From positions 124,001 through 188,000 of the forward strand of contig CANLWG010000013.1 of the NCBI GenBank assembly GCA_947494715.1: DNA of 64,000 nt, written 5' to 3'. This document shows, one piece after another, positions 18,046 to 26,821 of this stretch (its first letter is position 1; every line of letters begins with the position of its first letter). Position numbers and translations under genes: made by a program. The DNA is from an uncultured Flavobacteriaceae bacterium. Lineage in GTDB: Bacteria > Bacteroidota > Bacteroidia > Flavobacteriales > Flavobacteriaceae. The notes beneath the pieces were generated by a model. That model did no database searches and had not been told where the DNA came from. It was given only the letters and a program-made list of their open reading frames with translations.

Positions 18046-18870
18046 ATGAATTTGGAAAATAACATATCAAAAAAGGTTTATACCAAAATTTCTTCCCTTA
18101 AGAAAGGGCTACCTTTTCTTACGGTTATTGGTGCGGGTCCCGGAGACTTGGAACTTATCACTTTGAAAGCTATCAAAAGCTTGAGGACTGCGGATGTGGT
18201 ATTATATGATGCTTTGGTGAACCCGGAATTATTGGAGTATGCCCCAAAGGCGGAACATATTTTTGTAGGCAAACGTAAGGGATGTTATGCCTACCAACAG
18301 GAACAGATCAATGAATTGATTGTTAGTAGGGCAAAAACGCACGGGCATGTGGTACGGTTAAAAGGAGGTGACCCTTTTGTTTTTGGTAGAGGTGCGGAGG
18401 AGATGACATATGCTGCAAACCATGGTGTCGATACGGAAATGATACCAGGGATTTCCTCCTGTATTTCGGTGCCTGCAGCTCAGAATATACCGGTTACAAA
18501 GAGAAATTCAGCCGAAAGCTTTTGGGTAATTACCGGAACCACCAAGGAACATAAATTGTCCCAAGATGTGCATTTGGCGGCAAAATCCAGCGCTACCGTG
18601 GTCATTTTAATGGGGATGTCCAAACTTCCTGAAATTATTGCACTCTTTAAAAAGGAAGGAAAATCGGAAACTCCCATTGCCATTATCCAAAATGGAACCC
18701 GAGCGAATGAAAAGGTAGGCGTAGGAACAATTAGCACCATTATAGGAGTGGTCCAAGAAGAGAAATTGGCCAATCCAGCTATTATAATCATAGGAGAAGT
18801 AGTAAATCATAGGGCATCTATTAAAAAAGTTGCCAAAAATAGTATACACGAGTTAAGTTCAGGAATATGA
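18046..18870 (+). CDS. cobA: Uroporphyrinogen-III C-methyltransferase
   Basis: SAM-dependent enzyme that makes precorrin-2 (dihydrosirohydrochlorin), the first step to the siroheme of the upstream reductase. Family motifs are VIGAGPGDLELITLKA at the N-terminus, YDALVNPELL, VRLKGGDPFVFGRGAEE and the SAM-site EMIPGISSCISVPA. 274 residues: it is the single-domain enzyme, without the CysG dehydrogenase/ferrochelatase part, so that function must come from elsewhere. Its stop overlaps the next start by four bases (ATGA). Confidence 0.95.
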   Translation: MNLENNISKKVYTKISSLKKGLPFLTVIGAGPGDLELITLKAIKSLRTADVVLYDALVNPELLEYAPKAEHIFVGKRKGCYAYQQEQINELIVSRAKTHGHVVRLKGGDPFVFGRGAEEMTYAANHGVDTEMIPGISSCISVPAAQNIPVTKRNSAESFWVITGTTKEHKLSQDVHLAAKSSATVVILMGMSKLPEIIALFKKEGKSETPIAIIQNGTRANEKVGVGTISTIIGVVQEEKLANPAIIIIGEVVNHRASIKKVAKNSIHELSSGI

Positions 18871-19928
18871 TCAAAACAGATATAATTATTATAGGAGCGG
18901 GCCCCACAGGATTATTTACAGTATTCGAAGCGGGATTGTTAAAGCTTAAAACCCATCTAATCGATGCGTTGCCACAACCTGGAGGCCAATGTTCGGAAAT
19001 CTACCCTAAAAAACCCATATATGATATTCCGGCTTTTCCAGAAATTTTAGCGGGTGAATTGGTGGATAACCTTATGGAACAAATCAAGCCTTTTGCCCCT
19101 GGATTTACCTTGGGCGAACGAGCGGAGACTTTGGATAAACAAAAAGATGGTTCGTTTATTGTAACCACAAATAAAGGAACAAAACATCAGGCACCTGTAG
19201 TCGTTATTGCTGGTGGATTGGGGTCTTTTGAGCCCCGTAAGCCTCCCATTGAAAATATATTGGATTTTGAGGATAGGGGCGTTGCCTATATGATTAAGGA
19301 TCCCGAAGTATATCGGAACAAAAAAGTAGTTATAGCTGGAGGTGGTGATTCTGCCCTAGATTGGGCTATTTTCTTGGCCGATGTAGCCTCTGAAGTTTCC
19401 CTGGTGCACCGAAGGAATGAATTTCGAGGAGCCTTGGACTCTGTTGAAAAAGCATCGGAATTGGCTAAATTGGGAAAAATAAAGCTCTATACAGAGGCCG
19501 AAGTAAAAAAACTGTATGGAGACGAGCACTTAGAAGCTGCTGTTATAAAACATAATGATGTGGCCAAGGGCGAAACATACGTGGAGACCGATAATTTTAT
19601 CCCATTGTTTGGTCTGTCGCCAAAGTTAGGACCCATAGGGGATTGGGGCCTTGAAATTGAAAAAAATGCCATTAAGGTAAATAACGCCAAGGACTACCAG
19701 ACCAACATCCCTGGGGTGTTTGCCATTGGTGATGTCAATACTTATGAAGGCAAATTAAAACTAATCCTATCAGGCTTTCATGAGGCGGCCGTCATGTGCC
19801 AATATGCCTATCAGATTATAAATCCGGATAAGCGCTATGTAATGAAATATACCACTGTAGGTGGAGTACAAGGTTTTGACGGTACCAAAAAGGAGGCCAA
19901 AAGAGAAGTAGTGCAGAGTATACTATAA
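18867..19928 (+). CDS. Ferredoxin/flavodoxin-NADP reductase, thioredoxin-reductase-like type
   Basis: FAD/NAD(P) oxidoreductase of 353 residues. The FAD motif GAGPTGLFTVFEAGLL is at the N-terminus, QPGGQCSEIYPKKPIYDIP follows, the NADP motif is VIAGGGDSALDWA, and the C-terminal FAD motif is GVFAIGDVNTYEGKLKLI. It has no CxxC redox pair, as expected for the TrxR-like ferredoxin-NADP reductases rather than thioredoxin reductase. Translationally coupled to cobA and in one run with sulfite reductase, so it probably supplies electrons for sulfite reduction. Confidence 0.9.
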   Translation: MIKTDIIIIGAGPTGLFTVFEAGLLKLKTHLIDALPQPGGQCSEIYPKKPIYDIPAFPEILAGELVDNLMEQIKPFAPGFTLGERAETLDKQKDGSFIVTTNKGTKHQAPVVVIAGGLGSFEPRKPPIENILDFEDRGVAYMIKDPEVYRNKKVVIAGGGDSALDWAIFLADVASEVSLVHRRNEFRGALDSVEKASELAKLGKIKLYTEAEVKKLYGDEHLEAAVIKHNDVAKGETYVETDNFIPLFGLSPKLGPIGDWGLEIEKNAIKVNNAKDYQTNIPGVFAIGDVNTYEGKLKLILSGFHEAAVMCQYAYQIINPDKRYVMKYTTVGGVQGFDGTKKEAKREVVQSIL

Positions 19929-20024
19929 TATCGATTGTTCTGTTTTATATCAACCGCAGATCCTTTGGCAAAATTTGTTGGAGGATTTGCCGTTATTAAG
20001 TAAAGACAAAAAAACACCGGATAG

Positions 20025-20056
20025 TTTGCATTTCAAAGCACCTTGGTGTTACTTTG
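20025..20056 (+). promoter_or_regulatory. Promoter of the SAM-I/metH transcript
   Basis: TTTG (20025-20028), 21 bases, then TTACTTTG at 20049-20056, a near match to TAnnTTTG. The predicted start falls about 25 bases before the riboswitch. The 96 bases between the flavoprotein gene and this site hold nothing else recognised. Confidence 0.5.
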
Positions 20057-20082
20057 TACCAGTTCATTAAAAAATTGAAATC

Positions 20083-20184
20083 GTTATCAAGAAAGGTGGA
20101 GGGACTAGACCCTATGAAACCTTAGCAACCCTTTCCCGTAAAGAAGGTGCTACATTCTATCACGACAATGGCGTGACAGATAAC
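20083..20184 (+). ncRNA. SAM-I (S-box) riboswitch upstream of split metH
   Basis: P1 pairs GTTATC (20083-20088) with GATAAC (20179-20184). The core AAGAAAGGTGGAGGGACTAGACCC, GAAACCTTAGCAACC and GAAGGTGCTACATTC is the S-box consensus. It is shorter than the metY copy because its P3 arm is reduced. A short GGAC/GTCC hairpin follows (about 20187-20203), then a T/C-rich tract. It should control the metH-abm-metH operon. Confidence 0.95.
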
Positions 20185-20267
20185 AAGGACTATAGCTTTG
20201 TCCAATATTCCCTTTTCTTGCTAACTTTTAATATGTGCGATTTTACATATCGTACTAAAGAGTTAAT

Positions 20268-21278
20268 ATGAAAAAAATTCAAGACATACTTCAAGAACGC
20301 ATTTTAGTATTGGACGGAGCAATGGGAACCATGCTCCAGCGTTATAAGTTTATCGAATCGGATTTTCGCGGACAGCGCTTTAAGGATTGGAAACATCCAT
20401 TACAGGGCAATAATGATTTATTGTCCCTGACCCAACCGGAGGCCATTGCCGAGGTTCATCGAAAATACTTTGCTGCCGGAGCCGATATTGTGGAGACCAA
20501 CACGTTTTCCGGTACTACTATTGCAATGGCGGATTACCATATGGAAGAATTGGTCTATGAACTTAATTATGAATCGGCCAAAATTGCGAAAAAAGTAGCA
20601 GAAGAATTTACAAGTTCAGAACCACATAAGCCACGTTTCGTTGCAGGGAGTATTGGTCCCACGAATAAAACGGCCAGTATGTCCCCGGACGTAGATGATC
20701 CCGGATTTCGCGCGATTTCCTTTGATGAACTTCGCCTTGCCTACAAGGAACAAGTAGAGGCATTATTGGACGGCGGTTCAGATATTCTATTGGTCGAGAC
20801 TATTTTTGATACGCTCAATGCCAAAGCTGCACTGTTTGCCATAGAGGAAGTAAAGGAAGAACGAAAAATAGAAGTCCCCATTATGGTAAGCGGAACTATT
20901 ACCGATGCTTCGGGGAGAACATTATCCGGGCAGACTGCCGAAGCTTTTTTAATCTCTATTTCGCACATCCCCATTTTATCCGTTGGATTCAATTGTGCCT
21001 TGGGAGCCAATCAATTGGTACCTCATCTTGAAGTTATTTCTAGTAGATCCGAACATTTTATTTCCGCCCACCCCAATGCGGGTTTGCCCAATGCCTTTGG
21101 AGAGTATGATGAATCTCCTGAACAAATGGCCGTACAGATTAGGGAATATGTGGAGAAGGGATTGATAAACATTGTTGGCGGATGTTGTGGGACCACACCA
21201 AAGCATATTCGGGCAATTGCTGAGTTGGTAAAACAATATAGCCCTAGAAAGCTGAAGGTAGAATCTGTGTCGATATGA
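20268..21278 (+). CDS. metH: Methionine synthase, homocysteine-binding half
   Basis: Homocysteine S-methyltransferase domain of cobalamin-dependent methionine synthase as a separate protein of 336 residues. It starts with ERILVLDGAMGTMLQRY and carries the zinc ligands in GFNCALG and GGCCGTTPKHIRA. VETNTFSGTTIAMADY is also typical. The remaining domains are in the gene at 21556. The stop overlaps the next start (ATGA). Behind a SAM-I riboswitch. Confidence 0.95.
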   Translation: MKKIQDILQERILVLDGAMGTMLQRYKFIESDFRGQRFKDWKHPLQGNNDLLSLTQPEAIAEVHRKYFAAGADIVETNTFSGTTIAMADYHMEELVYELNYESAKIAKKVAEEFTSSEPHKPRFVAGSIGPTNKTASMSPDVDDPGFRAISFDELRLAYKEQVEALLDGGSDILLVETIFDTLNAKAALFAIEEVKEERKIEVPIMVSGTITDASGRTLSGQTAEAFLISISHIPILSVGFNCALGANQLVPHLEVISSRSEHFISAHPNAGLPNAFGEYDESPEQMAVQIREYVEKGLINIVGGCCGTTPKHIRAIAELVKQYSPRKLKVESVSI

Positions 21279-21556
21279 TTTTAGAAGTAGCCGTTTTGAA
21301 CATAAAGCAAGGTTTTTCAAAAGAATTTGAACAAACCTTTGCTCAAGCCTCTCCGATAATTTCTAAAACAAAAGGGTATTGCTCACATGAACTTAAAAAA
21401 TGTATTGAAAAGGAAAACCAATATATTTTATTGGTGAATTGGGAAACTTTGAAAAATCATGAGGTTGATTTTCGACAATCTCCGGATTACCAAGAATGGA
21501 GGAAACTTTTGCATCATTTTTATGAACCTTTTCCAAAAGTATTGCATTATTATTAA
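21275..21556 (+). CDS. Small ABM-superfamily protein between the two metH genes
   Basis: 93 residues with the dimeric alpha/beta-barrel pattern of antibiotic biosynthesis monooxygenase (ABM) proteins: [22 protein letters not shown], then a beta-rich core [21 protein letters not shown], and a final FPKVLHYY strand. ABM proteins range from quinone monooxygenases to haem-degrading enzymes, so no reaction is assigned. It overlaps metH part 1 by four bases and metH part 2 by one base (TAATG), so all three should be translated as a coupled unit. A role in methionine synthase function or repair is only suggested by position. Confidence 0.75.
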   Translation: MILEVAVLNIKQGFSKEFEQTFAQASPIISKTKGYCSHELKKCIEKENQYILLVNWETLKNHEVDFRQSPDYQEWRKLLHHFYEPFPKVLHYY

Positions 21557-24246
21557 TGACTGAAACAAAACCAAAATATCTTAAACTATCAGGTCTTGAA
21601 CCTCTTGTCGTTACCCCTGAAAGCAATTTCATTAATGTGGGGGAGCGTACCAATGTGGCAGGGTCCAAAAAATTTCTCCGTTTAATAAAGGAGGAAAAGT
21701 TTGAAGAGGCCTTGGATGTAGCCCGCAATCAAGTAGAAGGAGGAGCCCAGATTATAGACATCAATATGGATGATGGACTTATAGATGGAAAGGAGGCCAT
21801 GGTGAAATTTCTCAATCTTATCGTGGCAGAGCCTGATATTGCCCGTGTACCTATTATGATCGATAGCTCCAAATGGGAAATTATTGAGGCCGGGCTACAG
21901 GTAGTTCAGGGAAAATGTGTAGTGAATTCCATTAGCCTAAAAGAAGGCGAGTCGGAGTTTATTCAACATGCAAAATCTATAAAACGGTATGGTGCCGCCG
22001 TCATTGTCATGGCCTTTGATGAGGTGGGCCAAGCGGATAATTTTCATCGCCGTATCGAGATTTCCAAACGTTCGTATGATATCTTGGTCGACCAGGTCGG
22101 TTTTTCACCGGAAGACATCATTTTTGATCTTAATATCTTCCCTGTCGCCACGGGAATGGACGAGCATAAACGCAATGCCCTTGATTTTATCGAGGCGACC
22201 AAATGGGTGAGGGAAAACCTTCCGTACTGTAGTGTTAGTGGTGGGGTCAGCAATGTTTCCTTTTCTTTTCGTGGCAACAACCCTGTTCGTGAGGCCATGC
22301 ACTCGGTCTTTTTATACCACGCTATTAAAGCGGGGATGAACATGGGTATTGTAAATCCGACGATGCTCGAGGTCTATGACGATATTCCCAAAGATCTGTT
22401 GGAACGGGTAGAGGATGTAATTTTAAACCGAAGGGATGATGCCACCGAACGTTTGCTGGATTTTGCGGAAACCGTAGTTGGTAAGGCCAGAGAAAGCAAA
22501 GTGGATTTATCATGGCGGGAGGGACCATTACAAGAAAGGATAACGAGGGCCTTGGTAAAAGGTATCGACCAATATATAGAAACCGACGTAGAAGAGGCCC
22601 GGCAAAATGTTGACAAACCTATTAAGGTAATCGAAGGCCATTTGATGACCGGAATGAATGTGGTGGGCGATCTTTTCGGAAGTGGAAAGATGTTTTTACC
22701 GCAAGTAGTAAAATCTGCTAGGGTCATGAAAAAGGCGGTTGCCTATCTCCTTCCCTTTATTGAAGAGGAGAAACTGAAAAACCCCCAAATAGGAGACTCC
22801 AGTTCAGCAGGAAAAATCTTGATGGCTACGGTGAAGGGTGATGTTCACGATATAGGGAAAAACATTGTAAGTGTGGTTTTGGCCTGCAATAACTATGAAA
22901 TAGTGGATTTAGGGGTAATGGTACCGCCAGAGAAGATAATCAAGACCGCAATCGAAGAAAGGGTCGATGTAATAGGGTTGAGTGGATTAATTACGCCGTC
23001 ACTGGATGAAATGGTGCATCTCGCCAAGGAAATGGAGCGTCAGGATTTCAAGGTTCCCTTATTGATAGGGGGTGCCACAACCAGCAAGGCACATACGGCC
23101 GTAAAAATAGATCCGCAATACAAAAACGCCGTGGTACACGTCAACGATGCATCACGTGCGGTAACTGTTGTGGGCGATTTGCTGCAGAAAGAAACTTCAC
23201 AAACCTATAAGAATGGTATTAAGGAGGATTATGAGGAATTTCGGATTAAATTTCTAAAGCGTACCAAGCAAAAGGAATATTTAACCCTAAAGGAAGCACG
23301 GGAAAATAGGTTTCAAATCAATTGGCCAGTAACCAAATTAATTGAGCCTAACCAATTGGGAACGCAGGTTATTGAGAATCTGGATCTGTCCCTATTGGTG
23401 GAATTTATTGATTGGACACCTTTTTTCAGAAGTTGGGACCTGCATGGAAAATATCCTAATATCCTTACGGACGATGTAGTTGGTGAACAGGCTACGGAGC
23501 TATTCGAAGATGCCCAGGAAATGTTGGGAAAAATTGTAGGTGAAGAGTTGTTAAAGGCAAAAGCGATTTTCGGATTGTTTCCTGCAAACACGATTAATAC
23601 CGATGATATTGAAGTATTGGCCAAGGATGGAAAATTTATTTTTAGGACGCTACGACAACAATTAAAAAAACGGGATGGTGTTCCTAATTTCGCGTTGTCG
23701 GATTTTATTGCTCCAAAAGAATTAGGGAAACAAGATTATGTAGGTTGTTTTTGTGTTAGTACGGGCTTTGGCACGTCAGAATTGGCAAAGGCTTATGAAA
23801 AAGAACATGATGACTATAATTCTATTATGGTTAAGGCACTGGCCGATCGTTTTGCCGAAGCCTTTGCAGAATACTTGCACAAGGAGGTAAGAACCCAATA
23901 TTGGGGTTATGCACATAATGAAGATTTGAGCAACGAGGAATTGATAAAGGAATCGTACAAGGGGATACGGCCTGCACCGGGTTATCCGGCCTGTCCGGAT
24001 CATCTGGAGAAATTAACGATTTGGGAACTATTGGAGGTTGAGAAAAATATAGGGGTGAAATTAACTGAAAGTCTGGCCATGTGGCCGGCGGCATCCGTCA
24101 GCGGATATTATTTTGGGCATCCAGAAGCAAGATATTTTGGACTTGGAAAAATAAAGGAAGATCAAGTGAAGGATTTTGCCGAACGAAAGGAGATATCTTT
24201 TGAAGAAGCAAGCAAATGGCTCGCACCGAACATTGCAGATGATTAA
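21556..24246 (+). CDS. metH: Methionine synthase, folate/cobalamin/activation part
   Basis: 896-residue remainder of cobalamin-dependent methionine synthase. The pterin-binding domain includes [14 protein letters not shown] and [11 protein letters not shown]. The cobalamin domain has the DxHxxG motif in [12 protein letters not shown] with [12 protein letters not shown] following. The C-terminal reactivation domain has the SAM-binding [12 protein letters not shown]. Together with the upstream 336-residue protein this makes a full MetH. Translationally coupled to the ABM gene. Confidence 0.96.
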   Translation: MTETKPKYLKLSGLEPLVVTPESNFINVGERTNVAGSKKFLRLIKEEKFEEALDVARNQVEGGAQIIDINMDDGLIDGKEAMVKFLNLIVAEPDIARVPIMIDSSKWEIIEAGLQVVQGKCVVNSISLKEGESEFIQHAKSIKRYGAAVIVMAFDEVGQADNFHRRIEISKRSYDILVDQVGFSPEDIIFDLNIFPVATGMDEHKRNALDFIEATKWVRENLPYCSVSGGVSNVSFSFRGNNPVREAMHSVFLYHAIKAGMNMGIVNPTMLEVYDDIPKDLLERVEDVILNRRDDATERLLDFAETVVGKARESKVDLSWREGPLQERITRALVKGIDQYIETDVEEARQNVDKPIKVIEGHLMTGMNVVGDLFGSGKMFLPQVVKSARVMKKAVAYLLPFIEEEKLKNPQIGDSSSAGKILMATVKGDVHDIGKNIVSVVLACNNYEIVDLGVMVPPEKIIKTAIEERVDVIGLSGLITPSLDEMVHLAKEMERQDFKVPLLIGGATTSKAHTAVKIDPQYKNAVVHVNDASRAVTVVGDLLQKETSQTYKNGIKEDYEEFRIKFLKRTKQKEYLTLKEARENRFQINWPVTKLIEPNQLGTQVIENLDLSLLVEFIDWTPFFRSWDLHGKYPNILTDDVVGEQATELFEDAQEMLGKIVGEELLKAKAIFGLFPANTINTDDIEVLAKDGKFIFRTLRQQLKKRDGVPNFALSDFIAPKELGKQDYVGCFCVSTGFGTSELAKAYEKEHDDYNSIMVKALADRFAEAFAEYLHKEVRTQYWGYAHNEDLSNEELIKESYKGIRPAPGYPACPDHLEKLTIWELLEVEKNIGVKLTESLAMWPAASVSGYYFGHPEARYFGLGKIKEDQVKDFAERKEISFEEASKWLAPNIADD

Positions 24247-24364
24247 TATAAAAAATAGTCTGCTAGGAAATGTCTTTGTAGGACTGTTGCAAAGCCTTTG
24301 ACCTTGTCTTGGGACAATGGAGCACCAATGCAAAATATAACGGAAACTAAATAGAACTGAAACA

Positions 24365-24413
24365 ACCCTTCAACTGCCTGCCCGACAAAGTTATACAGGC
24401 GAACGCTTAGGGT
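24365..24413 (+). other. Nested inverted repeats in the metF leader
   Basis: ACCCT (24365-24369) can pair with AGGGT (24409-24413), enclosing GCCTG (24376-24380) / CAGGC (24396-24400). The element ends 14 bases before the metF ATG, in a position to influence translation. It does not match the S-box or SAM-II consensus. Possibly regulatory, possibly chance. Confidence 0.3.
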
Positions 24414-24427
24414 GACAACCAAATAAA

Positions 24428-25381
24428 ATGAAAGTCACGGATCATATCAAAAAAGCAAACGGAAACACTCTATTTTCCTTTGAAATCATACCCCCGGTAA
24501 AAGGGAGGAGCATTCAGGAACTATACAACAACATAGATCCGTTAATGGAGTTTGACCCTCCATTCATAGATGTCACTACGTCCAGGGAGGAATATGTATA
24601 TATTGACCGGGATGGGTTGTTGGACAAAAAACTCACGCGTATGCGGCCGGGCACCGTTGGTATTTGCGCATCAATAAAGCACAAATATGATGTAGATACC
24701 GTTCCCCATGTGCTTTGTGGAGGATTCACAAAAGAGGAAACGGAATACCTCTTGGTGGATTGTCACTATCTGGGAATAGATAATGTAATGGCATTGCGTG
24801 GGGATGCCATGAAAGAGGAAAAATATTTTGAACCTACCAAAGGGGGTCATCCCTATGCTATTGATTTGATTAAGCAGATTCAAAATCTGAACTGTGGGGA
24901 ATATCTGCATGAAGTTGTGGAAACGGATCATTGCGCTGATTTCTGTATTGGCGCGGCCGGTTATCCTGAAAAGCATTTGGAAGCCCCATCCCTGAAAACA
25001 GATTTAAAGCGCTTGAAGGAAAAGGTGGATGCCGGAGCGGACTATGTGGTAACTCAAATGTTTTTTGATAACGAAAAATATTTTGAATTTGTAAAGGAAG
25101 CAAAGGCAATAGGTATTGATGTCCCTATTATTCCCGGAATTAAACCCATAGCGGTAAAACGGCATTTGCAGCTTTTACCACAAATATTCCGTATTGATTT
25201 ACCACAAGACCTCGTTGATGCCGTGGAGGCATGCAAGGACAACAAGGCAGTACGGCAAGTTGGTATAGAATGGGCCATAGAACAGTCCAAGGAACTAAAA
25301 GCGGCTGGTGTTCCCGTATTGCACTATTACTCCATGGGCAAATCAGACAATATCAAGGCAATTGCCAAAGCGGTATTTTAG
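24428..25381 (+). CDS. metF: 5,10-Methylenetetrahydrofolate reductase
   Basis: Makes the 5-methyl-THF used by MetH. FAD-dependent TIM-barrel protein of 317 residues: FSFEIIPPVKGRS near the start, FIDVTTSREEY, NVMALRGD for FAD binding, and VTQMFFDNEKYFEF are family motifs. It lies 181 bases after metH, and the leader shows nested repeats. It closes the methionine cluster. Confidence 0.96.
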   Translation: MKVTDHIKKANGNTLFSFEIIPPVKGRSIQELYNNIDPLMEFDPPFIDVTTSREEYVYIDRDGLLDKKLTRMRPGTVGICASIKHKYDVDTVPHVLCGGFTKEETEYLLVDCHYLGIDNVMALRGDAMKEEKYFEPTKGGHPYAIDLIKQIQNLNCGEYLHEVVETDHCADFCIGAAGYPEKHLEAPSLKTDLKRLKEKVDAGADYVVTQMFFDNEKYFEFVKEAKAIGIDVPIIPGIKPIAVKRHLQLLPQIFRIDLPQDLVDAVEACKDNKAVRQVGIEWAIEQSKELKAAGVPVLHYYSMGKSDNIKAIAKAVF

Positions 25382-25384
25382 TTT

Positions 25385-25447
25385 TGCTAGATGCTAGATG
25401 CTAGATGCTAGATGCTAGATGCTAGATGCTAGATGCTAGATGCTAGA
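25385..25447. repeat. Heptanucleotide tandem repeat, 9 copies of TGCTAGA
   Basis: Nine exact head-to-tail copies of TGCTAGA begin three bases after the metF stop codon and run 63 bases. Every unit contains the rare tetramer CTAG. All copies are identical, which suggests recent slippage expansion. The IS element begins about 40 bases downstream. Confidence 0.97.
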
Positions 25448-25482
25448 TTCGGAACATGAAGTTTAATTGTACTAGCCACTAC

Positions 25483-26640
25483 TTAACCTGACAGTATCGG
25501 TTAATCTGACACTTGAAAAGAACCTTTAAGCTCATTGTACTCGATGAGCTTTTCTTTTGCTAAAAGTATGGAATCCTCGAAAGTCTGCAAAGGGGTCTTG
25601 CCGTAGCAGTGTTTTCCTGTATGCGTTCTTTCGGTATTGTACCAATCGACCCATTGGTCCAGGTCGGTCTGCAGCCCTTCGATAGATTTATAGACCTTCT
25701 TTCTGAAGGCGACAAAGAAAAACTCGTTCTGCATGGTCTTGCGGAAACGTTCACAGATCCCGTTGGTCTGTGGGCTCTTTGCCTTGGTCTTGGTATGGTC
25801 GATGTCCTCAATGGTGAGATAGAGCTGGTATTCGTGGTGTTCACGTTTTCCGCAGTACTCGGTTCCCCTATCGGTCAATATGCGTAGCAGCGGAAGCTCT
25901 TTTTGCTGGAAAAACGGGATTACCCTGTCATTGAGCAGGTCGGCCGCCGTGATAGCATTTTTACGGTCATAGAGCTTCACGAACGAGACCTTACAATAAG
26001 TGTCGATAAAGGTCTGGGCGTAGATGCGGCCGATTCCCTTGACGGAACCGACATAATAGGTGTCCTGTGCGCCAAGATACCCCGGATGGTGGGTCTCTAT
26101 CTCACCATGGGCCTGTTTTTCCTCCTTGGCACGTTCCAGGGCCTGCAACTGTGCCTCGGTCAGCACAAAGCCGTCTTGGGCCGATTTGGCCTCCAATGCC
26201 TTCAAACGCTTTTTAAAGGTTTCCAAATCGTGGCGCAGCCATACGCTACGTACACCCCCAGGGGATATGAACGTTCCCCGCTTCTTCAGCTCATTGGACA
26301 CACGTAACTGGCCATAGGCGGGAAGTTCAACGGCCATGTCCACAACAGCCCTTTCCACATCCTCACCGACACGGTTTTTTAAAATTGGCTTTTTTCTGGA
26401 AATTTCGTGGAGAGCTAGCTCTCCACCCTGTTCATAAAGTTCCTTGAACCTATAAAAACTATCTCGGCTATATCCCATCACCTTACAGGCTTGGGATACA
26501 TTGCCCAATTGCTTGGCAAGTTCAAGCAATCCTAACTTTGGTTTGATAATCTTTTCTTCTGTACTCATCTGACAAATCTAATTTAAGGTTAAACTAATTT
26601 ATTAAGATTGTCAGATTAAGTCTTAACTATTACAGTTTAA
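25483..26640. mobile_element. IS481-type insertion sequence
   Basis: The element holds one transposase gene and has inverted ends. The inner repeats are perfect: TTAATCTGACA at 25501-25511 and TGTCAGATTAA at 26609-26619. Outside each lies a second imperfect copy (TTAACCTGACA at 25483-25493; TTACAGTTTAA at 26630-26640). The exact outer border is uncertain; TTAA is present at both edges and may be target duplication or part of the repeat. Base composition appears more GC-rich than the surroundings, consistent with recent acquisition. It sits in the gap between metF and the PagL-like gene and breaks no gene. Confidence 0.85.
25501..26568 (-). CDS. IS481-family transposase
   Basis: 355-residue DDE transposase. 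An N-terminal helix-turn-helix (about 15-45, KLGLLELAKQLGNVSQACKV) is followed by a second HTH region and the integrase core. The likely catalytic triad is D169 (GAQDTYY), D233 (LTDRGTEYCG) and E273 (NGICERF). The reading frame is intact, so the element may be active. The stop codon lies inside the left inverted repeat, so the last residues (VSD) are encoded by the repeat. Confidence 0.93.
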   Translation of the reverse strand: MSTEEKIIKPKLGLLELAKQLGNVSQACKVMGYSRDSFYRFKELYEQGGELALHEISRKKPILKNRVGEDVERAVVDMAVELPAYGQLRVSNELKKRGTFISPGGVRSVWLRHDLETFKKRLKALEAKSAQDGFVLTEAQLQALERAKEEKQAHGEIETHHPGYLGAQDTYYVGSVKGIGRIYAQTFIDTYCKVSFVKLYDRKNAITAADLLNDRVIPFFQQKELPLLRILTDRGTEYCGKREHHEYQLYLTIEDIDHTKTKAKSPQTNGICERFRKTMQNEFFFVAFRKKVYKSIEGLQTDLDQWVDWYNTERTHTGKHCYGKTPLQTFEDSILLAKEKLIEYNELKGSFQVSD

Positions 26641-26706
26641 GGTATTGAAAGTTGACACCCATCCTGTCCATTTTCTACTTTTTTAACCCTTATACCAAGT
26701 ATTCCA

Positions 26707-26812
26707 TACTCGTTATTTTGTTTTAGTACTTTCAATTTCGTACTTCGTTGCTCATTGTGCGTTTTTCTTATTTCCCACTTCTAATTTCTTATTTACTATT
26801 TCGTACTTACCT
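26707..26812. repeat. Pyrimidine-rich degenerate repeat tract, left of the PagL-like gene
   Basis: The tract contains scattered copies of the core TTTCGTACTT (for example near 26749 and 26802) in a T/C-rich background such as CTTATTTCCCACTTC and TTTCTTATTTACTATTTCG. Its reverse complement resembles the tract at 27920-27985 on the other side of the gene. The rest of the 26641-26821 gap shows nothing else recognised. Confidence 0.6.
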
Positions 26813-26821
26813 TTACATTCC

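Noticed and set aside
25385-25447. CRISPR array
   Set aside because: Seven-base units with no spacers; it is a simple tandem repeat.
25609-26317. Plus-strand frames inside the IS element
   Set aside because: Antisense to the transposase gene, no recognised domain.
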